From: a virus
Direction: 5' to 3' (one strand)
Virus record (IMG/VR): IMGVR_UViG_3300027833_000186
Location: 1 to 27,029 of that record
DNA length: 27,029 nucleotides
Below the pieces are notes generated by a model. That model was given only the letters and a program-made list of their open reading frames with translations, was not told the DNA's origin and ran no database searches. Shown here piece after piece: positions 13,701 through 20,226 of this stretch; within the stretch, counting starts at the first letter, position 1; every line of letters starts with the position of its first letter. The translations under genes were made by a program, and so were the position numbers.

Positions 13701-14046
13701 CAAACACCTCCTTTGTTGCATTATTAATTCGTGTTTCCATCAATCCAGGTCTAGCGCTTGCGAGCTTAGCAATGTTATGCCTACGGAATATATCCATATA
13801 TTCAGACATTTGAGTTTCGTATTGCTGATTTTGTACTTGAAGACCTCTAAGAGAATTAGAAGTCTTTTCCAAGTTACTTTGAATTGCCTCGATCGCGGCC
13901 TTTTGTTCTTGATCTCTAAGATCTTGAGCTAGAATAACCTTTGTTTGTTCTTCCAGCTTGTTCTTCATTGGTACAACAGAAAATTGGTAATACATCATAC
14001 CAGTAAAACCCATAGCAACAATAATTCCAATCAATATTTTACTCAT
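13654..14046 (-). CDS. Membrane-anchored coiled-coil protein, candidate inner-membrane spanin
   Basis: A protein of 130 residues. One N-terminal transmembrane segment (about residues 4-20, MSKILIGIIVAMGFTGMMYY) is followed by a long Gln/Glu/Lys-rich coiled coil (about 27-85). The conserved-looking R-R-H-N-I-A-K-L-A-S-A-R-P-G-L-M-E-T-R-I-N segment then leads to a short acidic end. Similar proteins ending in K-P-G-L-x-E-x-(R/K)-I-N-x-A-T-K-x-V-F occur in marine T4-like phages. Topology would be N-in with a periplasmic coil, as in Rz-type i-spanins. The overlapping lipoprotein gene supports this. A structural tail or head role cannot be ruled out. Confidence 0.7.
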   Translation of the reverse strand: MSKILIGIIVAMGFTGMMYYQFSVVPMKNKLEEQTKVILAQDLRDQEQKAAIEAIQSNLEKTSNSLRGLQVQNQQYETQMSEYMDIFRRHNIAKLASARPGLMETRINNATKEVFDGIEADSNRISSLND

Positions 14047-14073
14047 ATAATTTTAACCTATATTAGAAGTCTG

Positions 14074-14277
14074 CTACACCTTAGTAATCTTAAATGAATC
14101 TGCTGATGCAGCTTTAAGAGCAGGATCTTTCCATAACTTCATAGCTTTATTAATTGCTTCAAAACCAGAACGAGCTTTAACAACTTGCTTATCGCCTTTC
14201 TTAAGCTTATTAACTGGTTTCTGAACAGTCACTGTCCAAGTTGACATAGCTTCTCTTATTTCTTTAAATGTTTTCAT
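14074..14277 (-). CDS. Small protein with capsid-targeting-like N-terminus (MKTFKEIREA)
   Basis: A protein of 67 residues. The N-terminus M-K-T-F-K-E-I-R-E-A resembles the T4 internal-protein targeting peptide (MKTYQEFIAEA), with a possible prohead-protease site after I-R-E at 7-9. The remainder is a basic domain of about 55 residues (VTVQKPVNKLKKGDK..., AINKAMKLWKDP) with no recognised family. Its start codon region is a 17-bp exact repeat of that of the next upstream gene, which it overlaps by 14 bases. Probably a minor internal head protein (inference). Confidence 0.7.
   Translation of the reverse strand: MKTFKEIREAMSTWTVTVQKPVNKLKKGDKQVVKARSGFEAINKAMKLWKDPALKAASADSFKITKV
14261..14277 (-). 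repeat. 17-bp start-codon repeat (copy 1)
   Basis: The 17 bases ending at the start codon here are identical to 14457-14473 (coding M-K-T-F-K-[E/D]). They differ by one base at 19022-19038 and at 20597-20613. The copies mark the starts of four of the proteins with capsid-targeting-like N-termini. Confidence 0.8.
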
Positions 14278-14473
14278 TTTTTGCTTCCTTTTTTGCTTCG
14301 GCTGCCTTGCGCCTAGCTACTATTCTTTCTACGAATTTACGACCTGCTTTGGTTCTACCATCGTATAGATCTTTCTTTTTCTTTTTCTTAACAGCATCCG
14401 CTGGCATAGTTACACCACCCGATGCTACTGAATTTGCTGCTGCGTCTTCCCACATATCTTTAAATGTTTTCAT
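14264..14473 (-). CDS. Small basic protein with capsid-targeting-like N-terminus (MKTFKDMWED)
   Basis: A protein of 69 residues. After M-K-T-F-K-D-M-W-E (possible cleavage after M-W-E at 7-9) comes A-A-A-N-S-V-A-S-G-G-V-T-M-P, then a strongly basic run of lysines and arginines (K-K-K-K-K-K-D at about 29-35 and later R-R-K-A-A-E-A-K-K). The S-V-A-x-G-G-V motif followed by a basic tail is one I have seen in small T4-like marine phage proteins. It could bind packaged DNA. A late promoter box lies 122 bases upstream at 14595-14602. Confidence 0.7.
   Translation of the reverse strand: MKTFKDMWEDAAANSVASGGVTMPADAVKKKKKKDLYDGRTKAGRKFVERIVARRKAAEAKKEAKNENI
14457..14473 (-). repeat. 17-bp start-codon repeat (copy 2)
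   Basis: Exact copy of 14261-14277, again covering the start codon and the first residues M-K-T-F-K of a capsid-targeting-like N-terminus. Confidence 0.8.
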
Positions 14474-15069
14474 CGTTTTAAATCCACACTAGTTACTAGT
14501 ATTTTTTGTTTAGTTAAAACGTGTTCTACTTGGTATACGTTTAAACCGAATATATTACCATAGGCTTCTGTAAAATCAATAGCCTTTACCTTAGTATTTA
14601 TACTAGCAATCACTTCACCGGTGTTTGGAGACGCAATATCTTGAATTAATGTATATGTTCCGGGTGATAACCTATTATTCTTATCAAACCATGAAGCGCT
14701 TTCTGATATATCGCCTCCGGTAAAGTCTTCAATATCCTCAAATACTTTATCTAAGATTTCTTTGATCTCGTCATCAGTAAGACCTGTATTTTCTTTAATC
14801 AAAAATAAAGCTGATGCATACGATGCCAGTTTAGTTTGACCAAACGGTAACTTATTAAGTAGACGTTTTACATTAAATACTAGTCTATGAAAAACCGTGT
14901 ATGCTGATTTTTCCTGTGGAGTTTTTCGATCTTTAGCTTTCTTAAGAATCTTACCACTATCATCGATAATGCCTAGTTCATATGCATCGGTCTTATCCCA
15001 AGACGAGACTAATAACTTTAGAAACCTAAAGGCATAGAATAAATCAGCTGTTCTTGAGACTACGCTCAT
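14470..15069 (-). CDS. Conserved T4-like phage protein (MSVVSRTADLFYAFRFLKLL type)
   Basis: A protein of 199 residues. The N-terminus S-R-T-A-D-L-F-Y-A-F-R-F-L-K-L-L, followed by K-T-D-A-Y-E-L-G-I-I-D and A-Y-T-V-F-H-R-L-V-F-N-V-K-R-L-L, is highly characteristic of a protein kept across T4-like marine phages. The C-terminal 70 residues look beta-rich (S-P-G-T-Y-T-L-I-Q, V-L-T-K-Q-K-I-L-V-T). Function not known to me. Conservation, neighbours and size suggest a virion or assembly protein. Its ATG overlaps the preceding TAA. Its last codons overlap the next start by 4 bases. Confidence 0.82.
   Translation of the reverse strand: MSVVSRTADLFYAFRFLKLLVSSWDKTDAYELGIIDDSGKILKKAKDRKTPQEKSAYTVFHRLVFNVKRLLNKLPFGQTKLASYASALFLIKENTGLTDDEIKEILDKVFEDIEDFTGGDISESASWFDKNNRLSPGTYTLIQDIASPNTGEVIASINTKVKAIDFTEAYGNIFGLNVYQVEHVLTKQKILVTSVDLKR
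14595..14602 (-). promoter_or_regulatory. Possible late promoter box TATAAATA (inside a gene)
   Basis: A perfect minus-strand TATAAATA, 122 bases upstream of the ATG at 14473. T4 late promoters are often intragenic, and the gene served would be a candidate internal head protein. The motif alone is short, so chance cannot be excluded. Confidence 0.45.
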
Positions 15070-15440
15070 TAAAGTTTCCTCAGTTTATCTATTATGACTT
15101 GGTCTAATGGTATTTCTACCTTAGCATCTTCCGGAAGATAATTCAGGAAGATTAAAAAAGTCTTTAGCATTGAATGATGTTCTGGTTCTACTTTAAACCA
15201 CATCATTCTGTTAGCTGCTTCAATACCAAAAACGTTATATAAGACAATAATGTGGTTCAATATGAGCCTTTCTTGCAAGTCATCATATTGTTCATATCGT
15301 CTAAGTAATCGTTTTAGATACTTAAATCTTGTTAAATCTTCTTTAAACTCTTCAACGTCACAACACTCAGGATTATTGTAATGTTGTGACGCAAAGAGCT
15401 CAAAGTTTCTACTAGTTAGTTTGTCAAATAATTTCATCAT
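15069..15440 (-). CDS. Conserved T4-like phage protein (LILNHIIVLYNVFG type)
   Basis: A protein of 123 residues, helical. The conserved-looking blocks are F-D-K-L-T-x-x-N-F-x-L-F-A-x-x-H-Y-x-N-P, then F-x-E-D-L-x-R-F-K-Y-L-K-R-L-L-R-R-Y, E-R-L-I-L-N-H-I-I-V-L-Y-N-V-F-G, and L-K-T-F-L-I-F-L-N-Y-L-P-E. I know this as one of the better conserved small proteins of marine T4-like phages, function unknown. The start is either the ATG at 15440 or the one at 15437. No strong ribosome site is seen. It overlaps the next gene by one base. Confidence 0.83.
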   Translation of the reverse strand: MMKLFDKLTSRNFELFASQHYNNPECCDVEEFKEDLTRFKYLKRLLRRYEQYDDLQERLILNHIIVLYNVFGIEAANRMMWFKVEPEHHSMLKTFLIFLNYLPEDAKVEIPLDQVIIDKLRKL

Positions 15441-15453
15441 ATATTATATATAA

Positions 15454-16332
15454 CTAGTCCTCTTCGTTGTCTGCCTCGTAACCAGCATCGACGTAATCAA
15501 AGAATTCTTTCTTCTTATCGCCTTCTAGTTCACCCGGTGATTTAACACCAAACTTCTTAAGAGCTTTGTTAAAGAATGCTTTGTACTTAGCTTTATCTTC
15601 TAAAAGAGTATTCATAGCATGAGCATCGTCTAATACAGCTTCGCTTACTTCTTCATTAGCTAGTTGTAATGCAGCTGCTACTTCTTTCTCTTTAGACAAA
15701 CCTTTCTTCATTTTTTCGATTTTTTTAACAGCATTAGTCATATTACCACTCATCTTAAGAGCAATATCTACAGCTTTCTTAACAAGTTTCTTATCAACAG
15801 CTTCGTCAAGATCTTCTGTAAGAGCATCAATGAGTTTTTGGACAGAAATCTTTTTCTTAGGATCCAAAGCTCCACTAACAACAGTTTTATCAACATCAAC
15901 TAAATCAGCTCCGTCGAAATAAACCTTTGACTTCTTAGTTGCTTTCTTAAGAAACTTAGATAACTTCATCTGAGGAATAGAAGCAGCCATAGCTTTAGGA
16001 TCTACCTTAGCAGCAACTTCATCAATTGATTCTTCTTTAACTACAGAACCATCTTCTTTTTCGCCAGACTTCTTAACTTTATGCTTGCCTTTAAACTCTT
16101 TTTCGCCTTTAGCTTTAGGCTCAGCCACTTCATCAACTTCTGGCTTGTCATGGGTATAACCCTTCTTAGCAAGAGCTTTATGTTCAGCTTCGTCTTTAGC
16201 CACTTCTTTTTCACCAGTCTTTGGATCAAACATATCGTGTGGATATTTTGCTTCTTCTTTTACTTTACCTTCAATTACATCGCGAACAGAATCAGCAACG
16301 CTTGCGATAATATCGTCTTCATATTTTTTCAT
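15454..16332 (-). CDS. Highly charged head-core or internal-protein-like polypeptide
   Basis: A protein of 292 residues, very rich in Lys, Glu, Asp and Ala with almost no aromatic residues in the middle, the composition of a scaffold or internal head protein. The layout is an N-terminal helix (M-K-K-Y-E-D-D-I-I-A-S-V-A-D-S-V), an extended acidic/basic low-complexity part (about 25-110, with Y-P-H-D-M-F-D-P-K-T-G), a helical middle and a conserved-looking C-terminus (F-F-N-K-A-L-K-K-F-G-V-K-S-P-x-E-L, then D-K-K-K-E-F-F-D-Y-V-D). The C-terminal block is shared with several T4-like marine phage structural proteins as I recall. Several [I/L]-x-E sites could be cut by the prohead protease. A late box lies 135 bases upstream (16467-16474). 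Confidence 0.75.
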   Translation of the reverse strand: MKKYEDDIIASVADSVRDVIEGKVKEEAKYPHDMFDPKTGEKEVAKDEAEHKALAKKGYTHDKPEVDEVAEPKAKGEKEFKGKHKVKKSGEKEDGSVVKEESIDEVAAKVDPKAMAASIPQMKLSKFLKKATKKSKVYFDGADLVDVDKTVVSGALDPKKKISVQKLIDALTEDLDEAVDKKLVKKAVDIALKMSGNMTNAVKKIEKMKKGLSKEKEVAAALQLANEEVSEAVLDDAHAMNTLLEDKAKYKAFFNKALKKFGVKSPGELEGDKKKEFFDYVDAGYEADNEED

Positions 16333-16341
16333 ATCTTTCTC

Positions 16342-16641
16342 CTATTTTATGAAAAGCATTCCTGTGATAGCTGTTGCGGCTGATGCCATTACTATCCAGA
16401 ATAGTTTATTAATTATATTTACAGTCGCTTGGTTTTCCCGCACGACTTGATCTAACTTATCAACTCTATTTATAAGAGTTAATAGTTGTTCTCCTTGTTG
16501 CTTGCCAAATTCAGCCATTGTAGCAATCTTTTCCTCAGCACGTGCAAGGGATATAATAGCGTCGCAAAGTTTATCGATCTTCTCTTCGATTCTATCTAAT
16601 CGTGCTGATTGAGCCGCACGTTGTTCGTTAGCTGTTTCCAT
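16342..16641 (-). CDS. Coiled-coil protein with C-terminal membrane anchor
   Basis: A protein of 99 residues. Heptad-like helices occupy residues 5-75 (R-L-D-R-I-E-E-K-I-D-K-L, I-S-L-A-R-A-E-E-K-I, R-V-D-K-L-D), followed by one transmembrane segment at about 79-98 (L-F-W-I-V-M-A-S-A-A-T-A-I-T-G-M-L-F-I). Layout and size resemble XhlA-type membrane-associated phage proteins, and similar coil-plus-tail-anchor proteins are common in T4-like marine phages. A lysis or membrane-docking role is possible. It overlaps the preceding gene by 14 bases. Confidence 0.78.
   Translation of the reverse strand: METANEQRAAQSARLDRIEEKIDKLCDAIISLARAEEKIATMAEFGKQQGEQLLTLINRVDKLDQVVRENQATVNIINKLFWIVMASAATAITGMLFIK
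16467..16474 (-). promoter_or_regulatory. Possible late promoter box TATAAATA (inside a gene)
   Basis: A perfect minus-strand TATAAATA, 135 bases upstream of the start of the charged head-core-like gene at 16332. It is placed as expected for a late gene but inside the upstream coding region. Confidence 0.5.
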
Positions 16642-16930
16642 ATTTTACAACCCTACATTTTAACGGTGTAACACCCTTGATTAGTCTATGGTATTCATGA
16701 TTTTTAACGTCAAACACCATACCTTTTTTTAAAAGCCAGGGTAAACATTTCTGTAATTGAAACTGCCAACCTTCGCCTTCTAATATTTCTATCTCTCTGT
16801 CTTCAAAGTCTCTGTGCCAAACGAATTCAGCGTCTTCGCACATTGGGTCAAAGATTCTTACCTCTCCATCTTCCCAATACGGTTTACCAAAAGTAAGATC
16901 CACCACCTTTAAGCCCCAAGTCTTTAGCAT
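16628..16930 (-). CDS. Conserved cupin-like phage protein
   Basis: A protein of 100 residues. The blocks K-x-W-G-L-K-V-V-D-L-T-F-G-K-P-Y-W-x-D-G-E-V-R-I-F-D-P-M-C-E-D-A-E-F-V-W-H-R-D, then R-E-I-E-I-L-E-G-E-G-W-x-F-Q, and the late H-E-Y-H-R-L-I-K-G identify a short protein family common in T4-like cyanophages. The G-x-G-W-x-F and Y-H-R-x-I-K-G spacing suggests a small jelly-roll (cupin-like) fold with His ligands, which is inference. Function unknown. It overlaps the preceding gene by 47 bases, an unusually long overlap here, so the start may be further in. Confidence 0.75.
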   Translation of the reverse strand: MLKTWGLKVVDLTFGKPYWEDGEVRIFDPMCEDAEFVWHRDFEDREIEILEGEGWQFQLQKCLPWLLKKGMVFDVKNHEYHRLIKGVTPLKCRVVKYGNS

Positions 16931-17276
16931 ACTTCGGGAGGCGACACGCCCAATAGCCTGCTTTCATTTTGTCAGTCTTAGTATCACAGTTGTGACGAGA
17001 TGCAAAGTTTCTTGCAGCATCTCTATCTCCAATCTTTGATGTAAGACCACCCTTTTCGTCGCCAAATTCTATTTTCTTTACGTTTCCAGTCTTAGGATTT
17101 TTAACGTAAACAACGTATTTCTTTTTACCACTAGATCGCTTGGGTTTATTTAACTCAGGATCTCCAGCTTCGTCGATTTCGATCATAGGCTGTTCTAAAG
17201 GAACTTGAACGCCTTCGTACAAACCAAACCTTTCTTCAATATGTTCTAAAAAATTATGCATGTCTTTAAATCCCAT
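16884..17276 (-). CDS. Protein with capsid-targeting-like N-terminus and conserved YVKN-x-ARHNC domain
   Basis: A protein of 130 residues from the ATG at 17276. The N-terminal M-G-F-K-D-M-H-N-F-L-E-H-I-E-E resembles the targeting motif of its neighbours, with [F/I]-x-E sites at about 9-15. The C-terminal 80 residues (K-K-K-Y-V-V-Y-V-K-N-P-K-T-G-N-V-K-K-I-x-F-G-D, F-A-S-R-H-N-C-D, Y-W-A-C-R-L-P-K-Y-A) form a domain recurrent in marine phages, with two cysteines and basic residues. It may bind nucleic acid or metal (inference). An ATG two codons upstream (17282) is possible. It overlaps the preceding gene by 11 bases. Confidence 0.75.
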   Translation of the reverse strand: MGFKDMHNFLEHIEERFGLYEGVQVPLEQPMIEIDEAGDPELNKPKRSSGKKKYVVYVKNPKTGNVKKIEFGDEKGGLTSKIGDRDAARNFASRHNCDTKTDKMKAGYWACRLPKYAKDLGLKGGGSYFW

Positions 17277-17559
17277 GGTCATCTATCCATCGCTGAACTT
17301 CTTTCTTAGCTATACCAACATTTTTATATCCTGTAATCGGATGTCTTGGTGTATGACCGCTTTTATCAAATATTGTAGGCAGTACTTTCTGACTCCCGTC
17401 TTTATTAAACTTCATAGAATCCATACCGGACAAACGAATCTCAAACTTACCATCTGAAGTTACATGCTTGAATACTTTTTTATTGCCAGCGCCGTATCCA
17501 TCTGGAACCTTCTTCCATTTGATCTTAGCTTCAGTAATATATTCTTTAAACCCGTACAT
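17266..17559 (-). CDS. Small protein with capsid-targeting-like N-terminus (MYGFKEYITEA)
   Basis: A protein of 97 residues. M-Y-G-F-K-E-Y-I-T-E-A fits the shared N-terminal motif, with a possible cleavage site after I-T-E at 8-10. Mature sequence would begin A-K-I-K-W-K-K-V-P-D-G. It has a small domain with R-L-S-G-M-D-S-M-K-F and a closing W-I-D-D-H-G helix. No family recognised. It starts on the stop codon of the protease gene (TAATG). Confidence 0.7.
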   Translation of the reverse strand: MYGFKEYITEAKIKWKKVPDGYGAGNKKVFKHVTSDGKFEIRLSGMDSMKFNKDGSQKVLPTIFDKSGHTPRHPITGYKNVGIAKKEVQRWIDDHGI

Positions 17560-18011
17560 TAGTTACCCTTTATAGTTCTTACAATTTTACTAATTATCAT
17601 TTTAAGAGCTGCTTGGTATGCAAATCCGTATCCCCACAACCAATGGAACGTGTGGTTTTTTTCTATTTCTTTTTTACCACCAAACTTTCTAGTCCAGTTA
17701 TCTACAAACTCGCCTTTATATCTCAATATGGCATGTGATACTTTTGTTTTACTTGGTCCTACTAAACATATACCAGCTTGATGAGTAATTAATAACCACC
17801 ACATTTTAAGATGACTTTCTCCAGCCAATCTCCAAAGGATAGATAACGCATAGTCTTCGCAATCTCCTACAAACTTACCTTCAGCGTCTTCTGAATAGAT
17901 AATCTTCCAAGAATCAGCAGCGCCGAATTGTTCTTTATCGGTTCTATACTTCCACTTTGCTGTAAACGATGATACTATTTTATCTCTTGCTTTTATTTCA
18001 TCTCTATTCAT
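17559..18011 (-). CDS. Transglutaminase-like cysteine protease (BTLCP type)
   Basis: A protein of 150 residues from the ATG at 18011, chosen because it overlaps the preceding TGA as ATGA and has AAAAGGAC upstream. The G-D-C-E-D-Y-A-L motif at 49-56 supplies the catalytic Cys51, with V-S-H-A-I-L at 91-96 giving His93 and V-D-N-W at about 103-106 giving the Asp/Asn. This is the Cys-His-Asp order of bacterial transglutaminase-like cysteine proteinases. Such enzymes cut peptides or amide bonds. It lies between candidate head-cargo genes but lacks the targeting N-terminus. It could process virion proteins or act on the host, and the target is unknown. Confidence 0.78.
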   Translation of the reverse strand: MNRDEIKARDKIVSSFTAKWKYRTDKEQFGAADSWKIIYSEDAEGKFVGDCEDYALSILWRLAGESHLKMWWLLITHQAGICLVGPSKTKVSHAILRYKGEFVDNWTRKFGGKKEIEKNHTFHWLWGYGFAYQAALKMIISKIVRTIKGN

Positions 18012-18676
18012 TTCTTTTGTCCTTTTATCCAACGTTGAGCTATGGCGTTTTCAGGAGCTTTATCAGCCCAAGTTTTTATTCTTTTAAACGCCCCAATCGT
18101 CTGACTATCAATGTCAGAGCCTTTAGAGTTATCAACTATTAATAATCTATTTCTAAATAATCCTTGAAATTTACCAATATTCTTTTGAACATCTTTCCAC
18201 ATTTTAGTAACTAAACTGTCTTCTAAAGATCGAGGTCTTAACTTGTTTCTTTCTAATGCAGTTTCTAAATCTGTATTAACAAATATCATATGAACAGCAT
18301 AGCCAATTTCTCTTAACATATCAACTTGCTTTTTAATCTTAGCATAGTCCTTACCAGTACCATCAATAACAATACCCATTCTACCTTGAAGAGCAAAGTT
18401 CATTTTCTTACCAGTAATAGCTTTTGCTTTAGCTCTTACAGCTTGACCTTGAGCTGATGCAATATCTTCTGGAGAAGCAGTAAGTCCTGCTTTCTTTAAT
18501 CCCTTTTCAAAAGCATCATCAGAATTAATTAATCTAAAACCTAATGCTTGTAAAGCTGTTTTACCTACAACAAATGATTTACCAGAACCTGGGCCACCTG
18601 CTAAGAATACAGCTTTAAAAATAGAAGGATCGTTTACGCCTTCCATAAGTTCTAAATGTTCTTTAAAATTATCCAT
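18008..18676 (-). CDS. Zeta-toxin-like / polynucleotide-kinase-like P-loop kinase with targeting-like N-terminus
   Basis: A protein of 222 residues. N-terminal M-D-N-F-K-E-H-L-E-L-M-E (possible cleavage after L-M-E, 10-12) precedes the kinase domain. Walker A is G-G-P-G-S-G-K-S at 27-34, then L-I-N-S-D-D-A-F-E at 49-57 (the Asp pair after strand 2, as in zeta-toxin/PNK-like kinases), and I-V-I-D-G-T-G-K-D at 102-110. A lid with E-R-N-K-L-R-P-R at 142-149 carries the phosphate-binding Arg residues. These kinases phosphorylate small sugars, nucleotides or nucleic-acid ends, and the substrate cannot be told. No antitoxin gene is seen beside it, which argues against a classic toxin-antitoxin pair. 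It overlaps the next gene by 4 bases. Confidence 0.8.
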   Translation of the reverse strand: MDNFKEHLELMEGVNDPSIFKAVFLAGGPGSGKSFVVGKTALQALGFRLINSDDAFEKGLKKAGLTASPEDIASAQGQAVRAKAKAITGKKMNFALQGRMGIVIDGTGKDYAKIKKQVDMLREIGYAVHMIFVNTDLETALERNKLRPRSLEDSLVTKMWKDVQKNIGKFQGLFRNRLLIVDNSKGSDIDSQTIGAFKRIKTWADKAPENAIAQRWIKGQKK

Positions 18677-19038
18677 TATTTTTTAATATCGTATCTAAAT
18701 GATTTATCTTTAGCTTGGCCTTTCTTTGTAATACCATAGCCAGCCATTTGAGCTAGTGTTTGTAACTTAGGCCAGTTTTTTTCAGATTTCTTTTGGCGTC
18801 TAGCTTTAAACATATCATCTTTAATCTTTTTAAATAAAGTATCAAGTATATCCATATCATCCATTACAAGAGGAGACTCATCAATGGAGTCTTCTTTAGC
18901 ATACTTAGCTTTAAGTCTATCTAGCTCAGCTTTACGATCTTTAGCTCTCTTATCTAGATCAACACCTTTACCTTTTAAGCGTTTAGTTAATCTTGATGCT
19001 GCTGATTTTGCTTCTTGTATTTCTTTGAATGTTTTCAT
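18676..19038 (-). CDS. Basic protein with capsid-targeting-like N-terminus (MKTFKEIQEA)
   Basis: A protein of 120 residues from the ATG at 19038, which shares TGATG with the preceding stop and has GGGGA upstream. M-K-T-F-K-E-I-Q-E-A matches the motif (possible cut after I-Q-E, 7-9). A basic helical part (R-L-T-K-R-L-K-G-K-G) follows, then an acidic link (D-S-I-D-E-S-P-L-V-M-D-D-M-D), then a second basic domain (K-A-R-R-Q-K-K-S-E-K-N-W, G-Y-G-I-T-K-K-G-Q). No known family. Likely an internal head protein by its N-terminus and composition. Confidence 0.72.
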   Translation of the reverse strand: MKTFKEIQEAKSAASRLTKRLKGKGVDLDKRAKDRKAELDRLKAKYAKEDSIDESPLVMDDMDILDTLFKKIKDDMFKARRQKKSEKNWPKLQTLAQMAGYGITKKGQAKDKSFRYDIKK

Positions 19039-20225
19039 CAACTTCCCCTTACCTTTGCGGCAAGATCTTTATCAGCTTTACCCCATGTTCCAGATGATTT
19101 AGTTGTGAATGAGTTAACTCGAGCTAATCCCCACTGAGTTGGATTTGTTCCTGGTCTATGACTTGTTTTCCAAGCAGCATAACCACGATCAAATACTTTC
19201 TTTAGGATACCATAAGGCATGCCTGATTTTTCAGCTTTCTTTTTAAGTGCTGATTTAGCATCATCTTCTTCCAATGATTGTGAAAAACTTTTCATTTCGC
19301 CAAACTTCTTTTTAAAATTCTTAGTGTGTTGGCTTTCAGGAGCATTAGGTCTTTCTTTATCGTGAGCTGCTTTTTCTTTAGAATCCATATCAGTATATTT
19401 CTTTTCATCTAATAGTTCAACAGCATCTAACCAGACTCTCTTCTTCCAGTCGCCAAATTCAACTACTAGGAAGTTAGTACCACATCTTTGAATAACACCA
19501 ATTTGATTTGATTCTTTTAGCACAACTTCGTCGCCTTCTTTAAAAAGATCACCTGTTATAAACTGTTCTCTTTTTTCTGATACCGTTTCTAGTTCAACGT
19601 GCTTTCGATGCATGTGAGATTCTTTTAGACCCATGCCCTTTCTAATAGTATTAAATAATGACTTTGAATCTTTATAGCCTTTAGGCATTCCTTTTGTAAA
19701 ATTTTCTAAATCGTTATCTGAAGCATATGCTCTTAGTTTAGACGCAGACATACCTTCAACGCCTTCAGCATCTGGATCTCTTTCTCCAGCTGAAACGACT
19801 TTAATACCATTTTCGAAGTTATAGAAACCATGTCTAGAATCGACACCGTTATATTTATTGAGAAGAGTATCAAACTCTTTAACTCTATCTGATCCTGCAA
19901 CCATAGTTACTGAGGTATAACCTTGGTCATATAATTTAGTAGCAATGTCCATAACGTGTCTAACATCGCTATCAGCCATTACGCTACGCGCATGTTTTGG
20001 AAACATTTTACGTAAGAATTTTATCTTTTCTTTAAACGATAAAGGATTTTTCTTAGCATCTTGTGATTTTGAACCATATATACGATATGGATTACTACCA
20101 GCCGTTTTCTTTAGCTTGTCAAAAAGTTTCTCATGGCCTGAAGTTGGTGGATTAAATCTACCAAAGACGAAATAGACTTCGCCTTTAGCTTCAGTTAAAT
20201 AGTCGCTAAAACTTTTAATTTCCAT
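19038..20225 (-). CDS. Cytidylyltransferase-like nucleotidyltransferase fused to DUF5824-like domain
   Basis: A protein of 395 residues with several parts. Residues 1-13 are a targeting-like N-terminus (K-S-F-S-D-Y-L-T-E-A, possible cut after L-T-E). Residues about 16-200 are a nucleotidyltransferase of the cytidylyltransferase fold: G-R-F-N-P-P-T-S-G-H at 22-31 (HxGH-type signature) and G-M-S-A-S-K-L-R at 158-165 (ISSTxxR-type motif). This part is well conserved in T4-like marine phages. Residues about 229-272 look like a KOW/SH3-type barrel (G-D-E-V-V-L, G-V-I-Q-R, V-E-F-G-D-W). Residues 311-320 (M-K-S-F-S-Q-S-L-E-E) repeat the targeting motif. Residues 325-395 (G-M-P-Y-G-I-L-K-K-V-F-D-R-G, H-R-P-G-T-N-P-T-Q-W, K-S-S-G-T-W-G-K-A-D) match my memory of DUF5824. 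It transfers a nucleotide to an unknown acceptor. Confidence 0.85.
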   Translation of the reverse strand: MEIKSFSDYLTEAKGEVYFVFGRFNPPTSGHEKLFDKLKKTAGSNPYRIYGSKSQDAKKNPLSFKEKIKFLRKMFPKHARSVMADSDVRHVMDIATKLYDQGYTSVTMVAGSDRVKEFDTLLNKYNGVDSRHGFYNFENGIKVVSAGERDPDAEGVEGMSASKLRAYASDNDLENFTKGMPKGYKDSKSLFNTIRKGMGLKESHMHRKHVELETVSEKREQFITGDLFKEGDEVVLKESNQIGVIQRCGTNFLVVEFGDWKKRVWLDAVELLDEKKYTDMDSKEKAAHDKERPNAPESQHTKNFKKKFGEMKSFSQSLEEDDAKSALKKKAEKSGMPYGILKKVFDRGYAAWKTSHRPGTNPTQWGLARVNSFTTKSSGTWGKADKDLAAKVRGS

Positions 20226-20226
20226 A

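Noticed and set aside
13480-13932. Plus-strand open frame of 150 codons
   Set aside because: Antisense to the lipoprotein and coiled-coil genes. Low-complexity hydrophobic product and no promoter in that direction.
16081-16383. Plus-strand open frame of 100 codons
   Set aside because: Antisense to the Lys/Glu-rich head-core-like gene. The Phe/Leu-rich product follows from that composition.
18008-18676. Classic zeta-epsilon toxin-antitoxin pair
   Set aside because: The kinase is zeta-like, but no small antitoxin-like gene adjoins it. The neighbours are a targeted basic protein and a protease.
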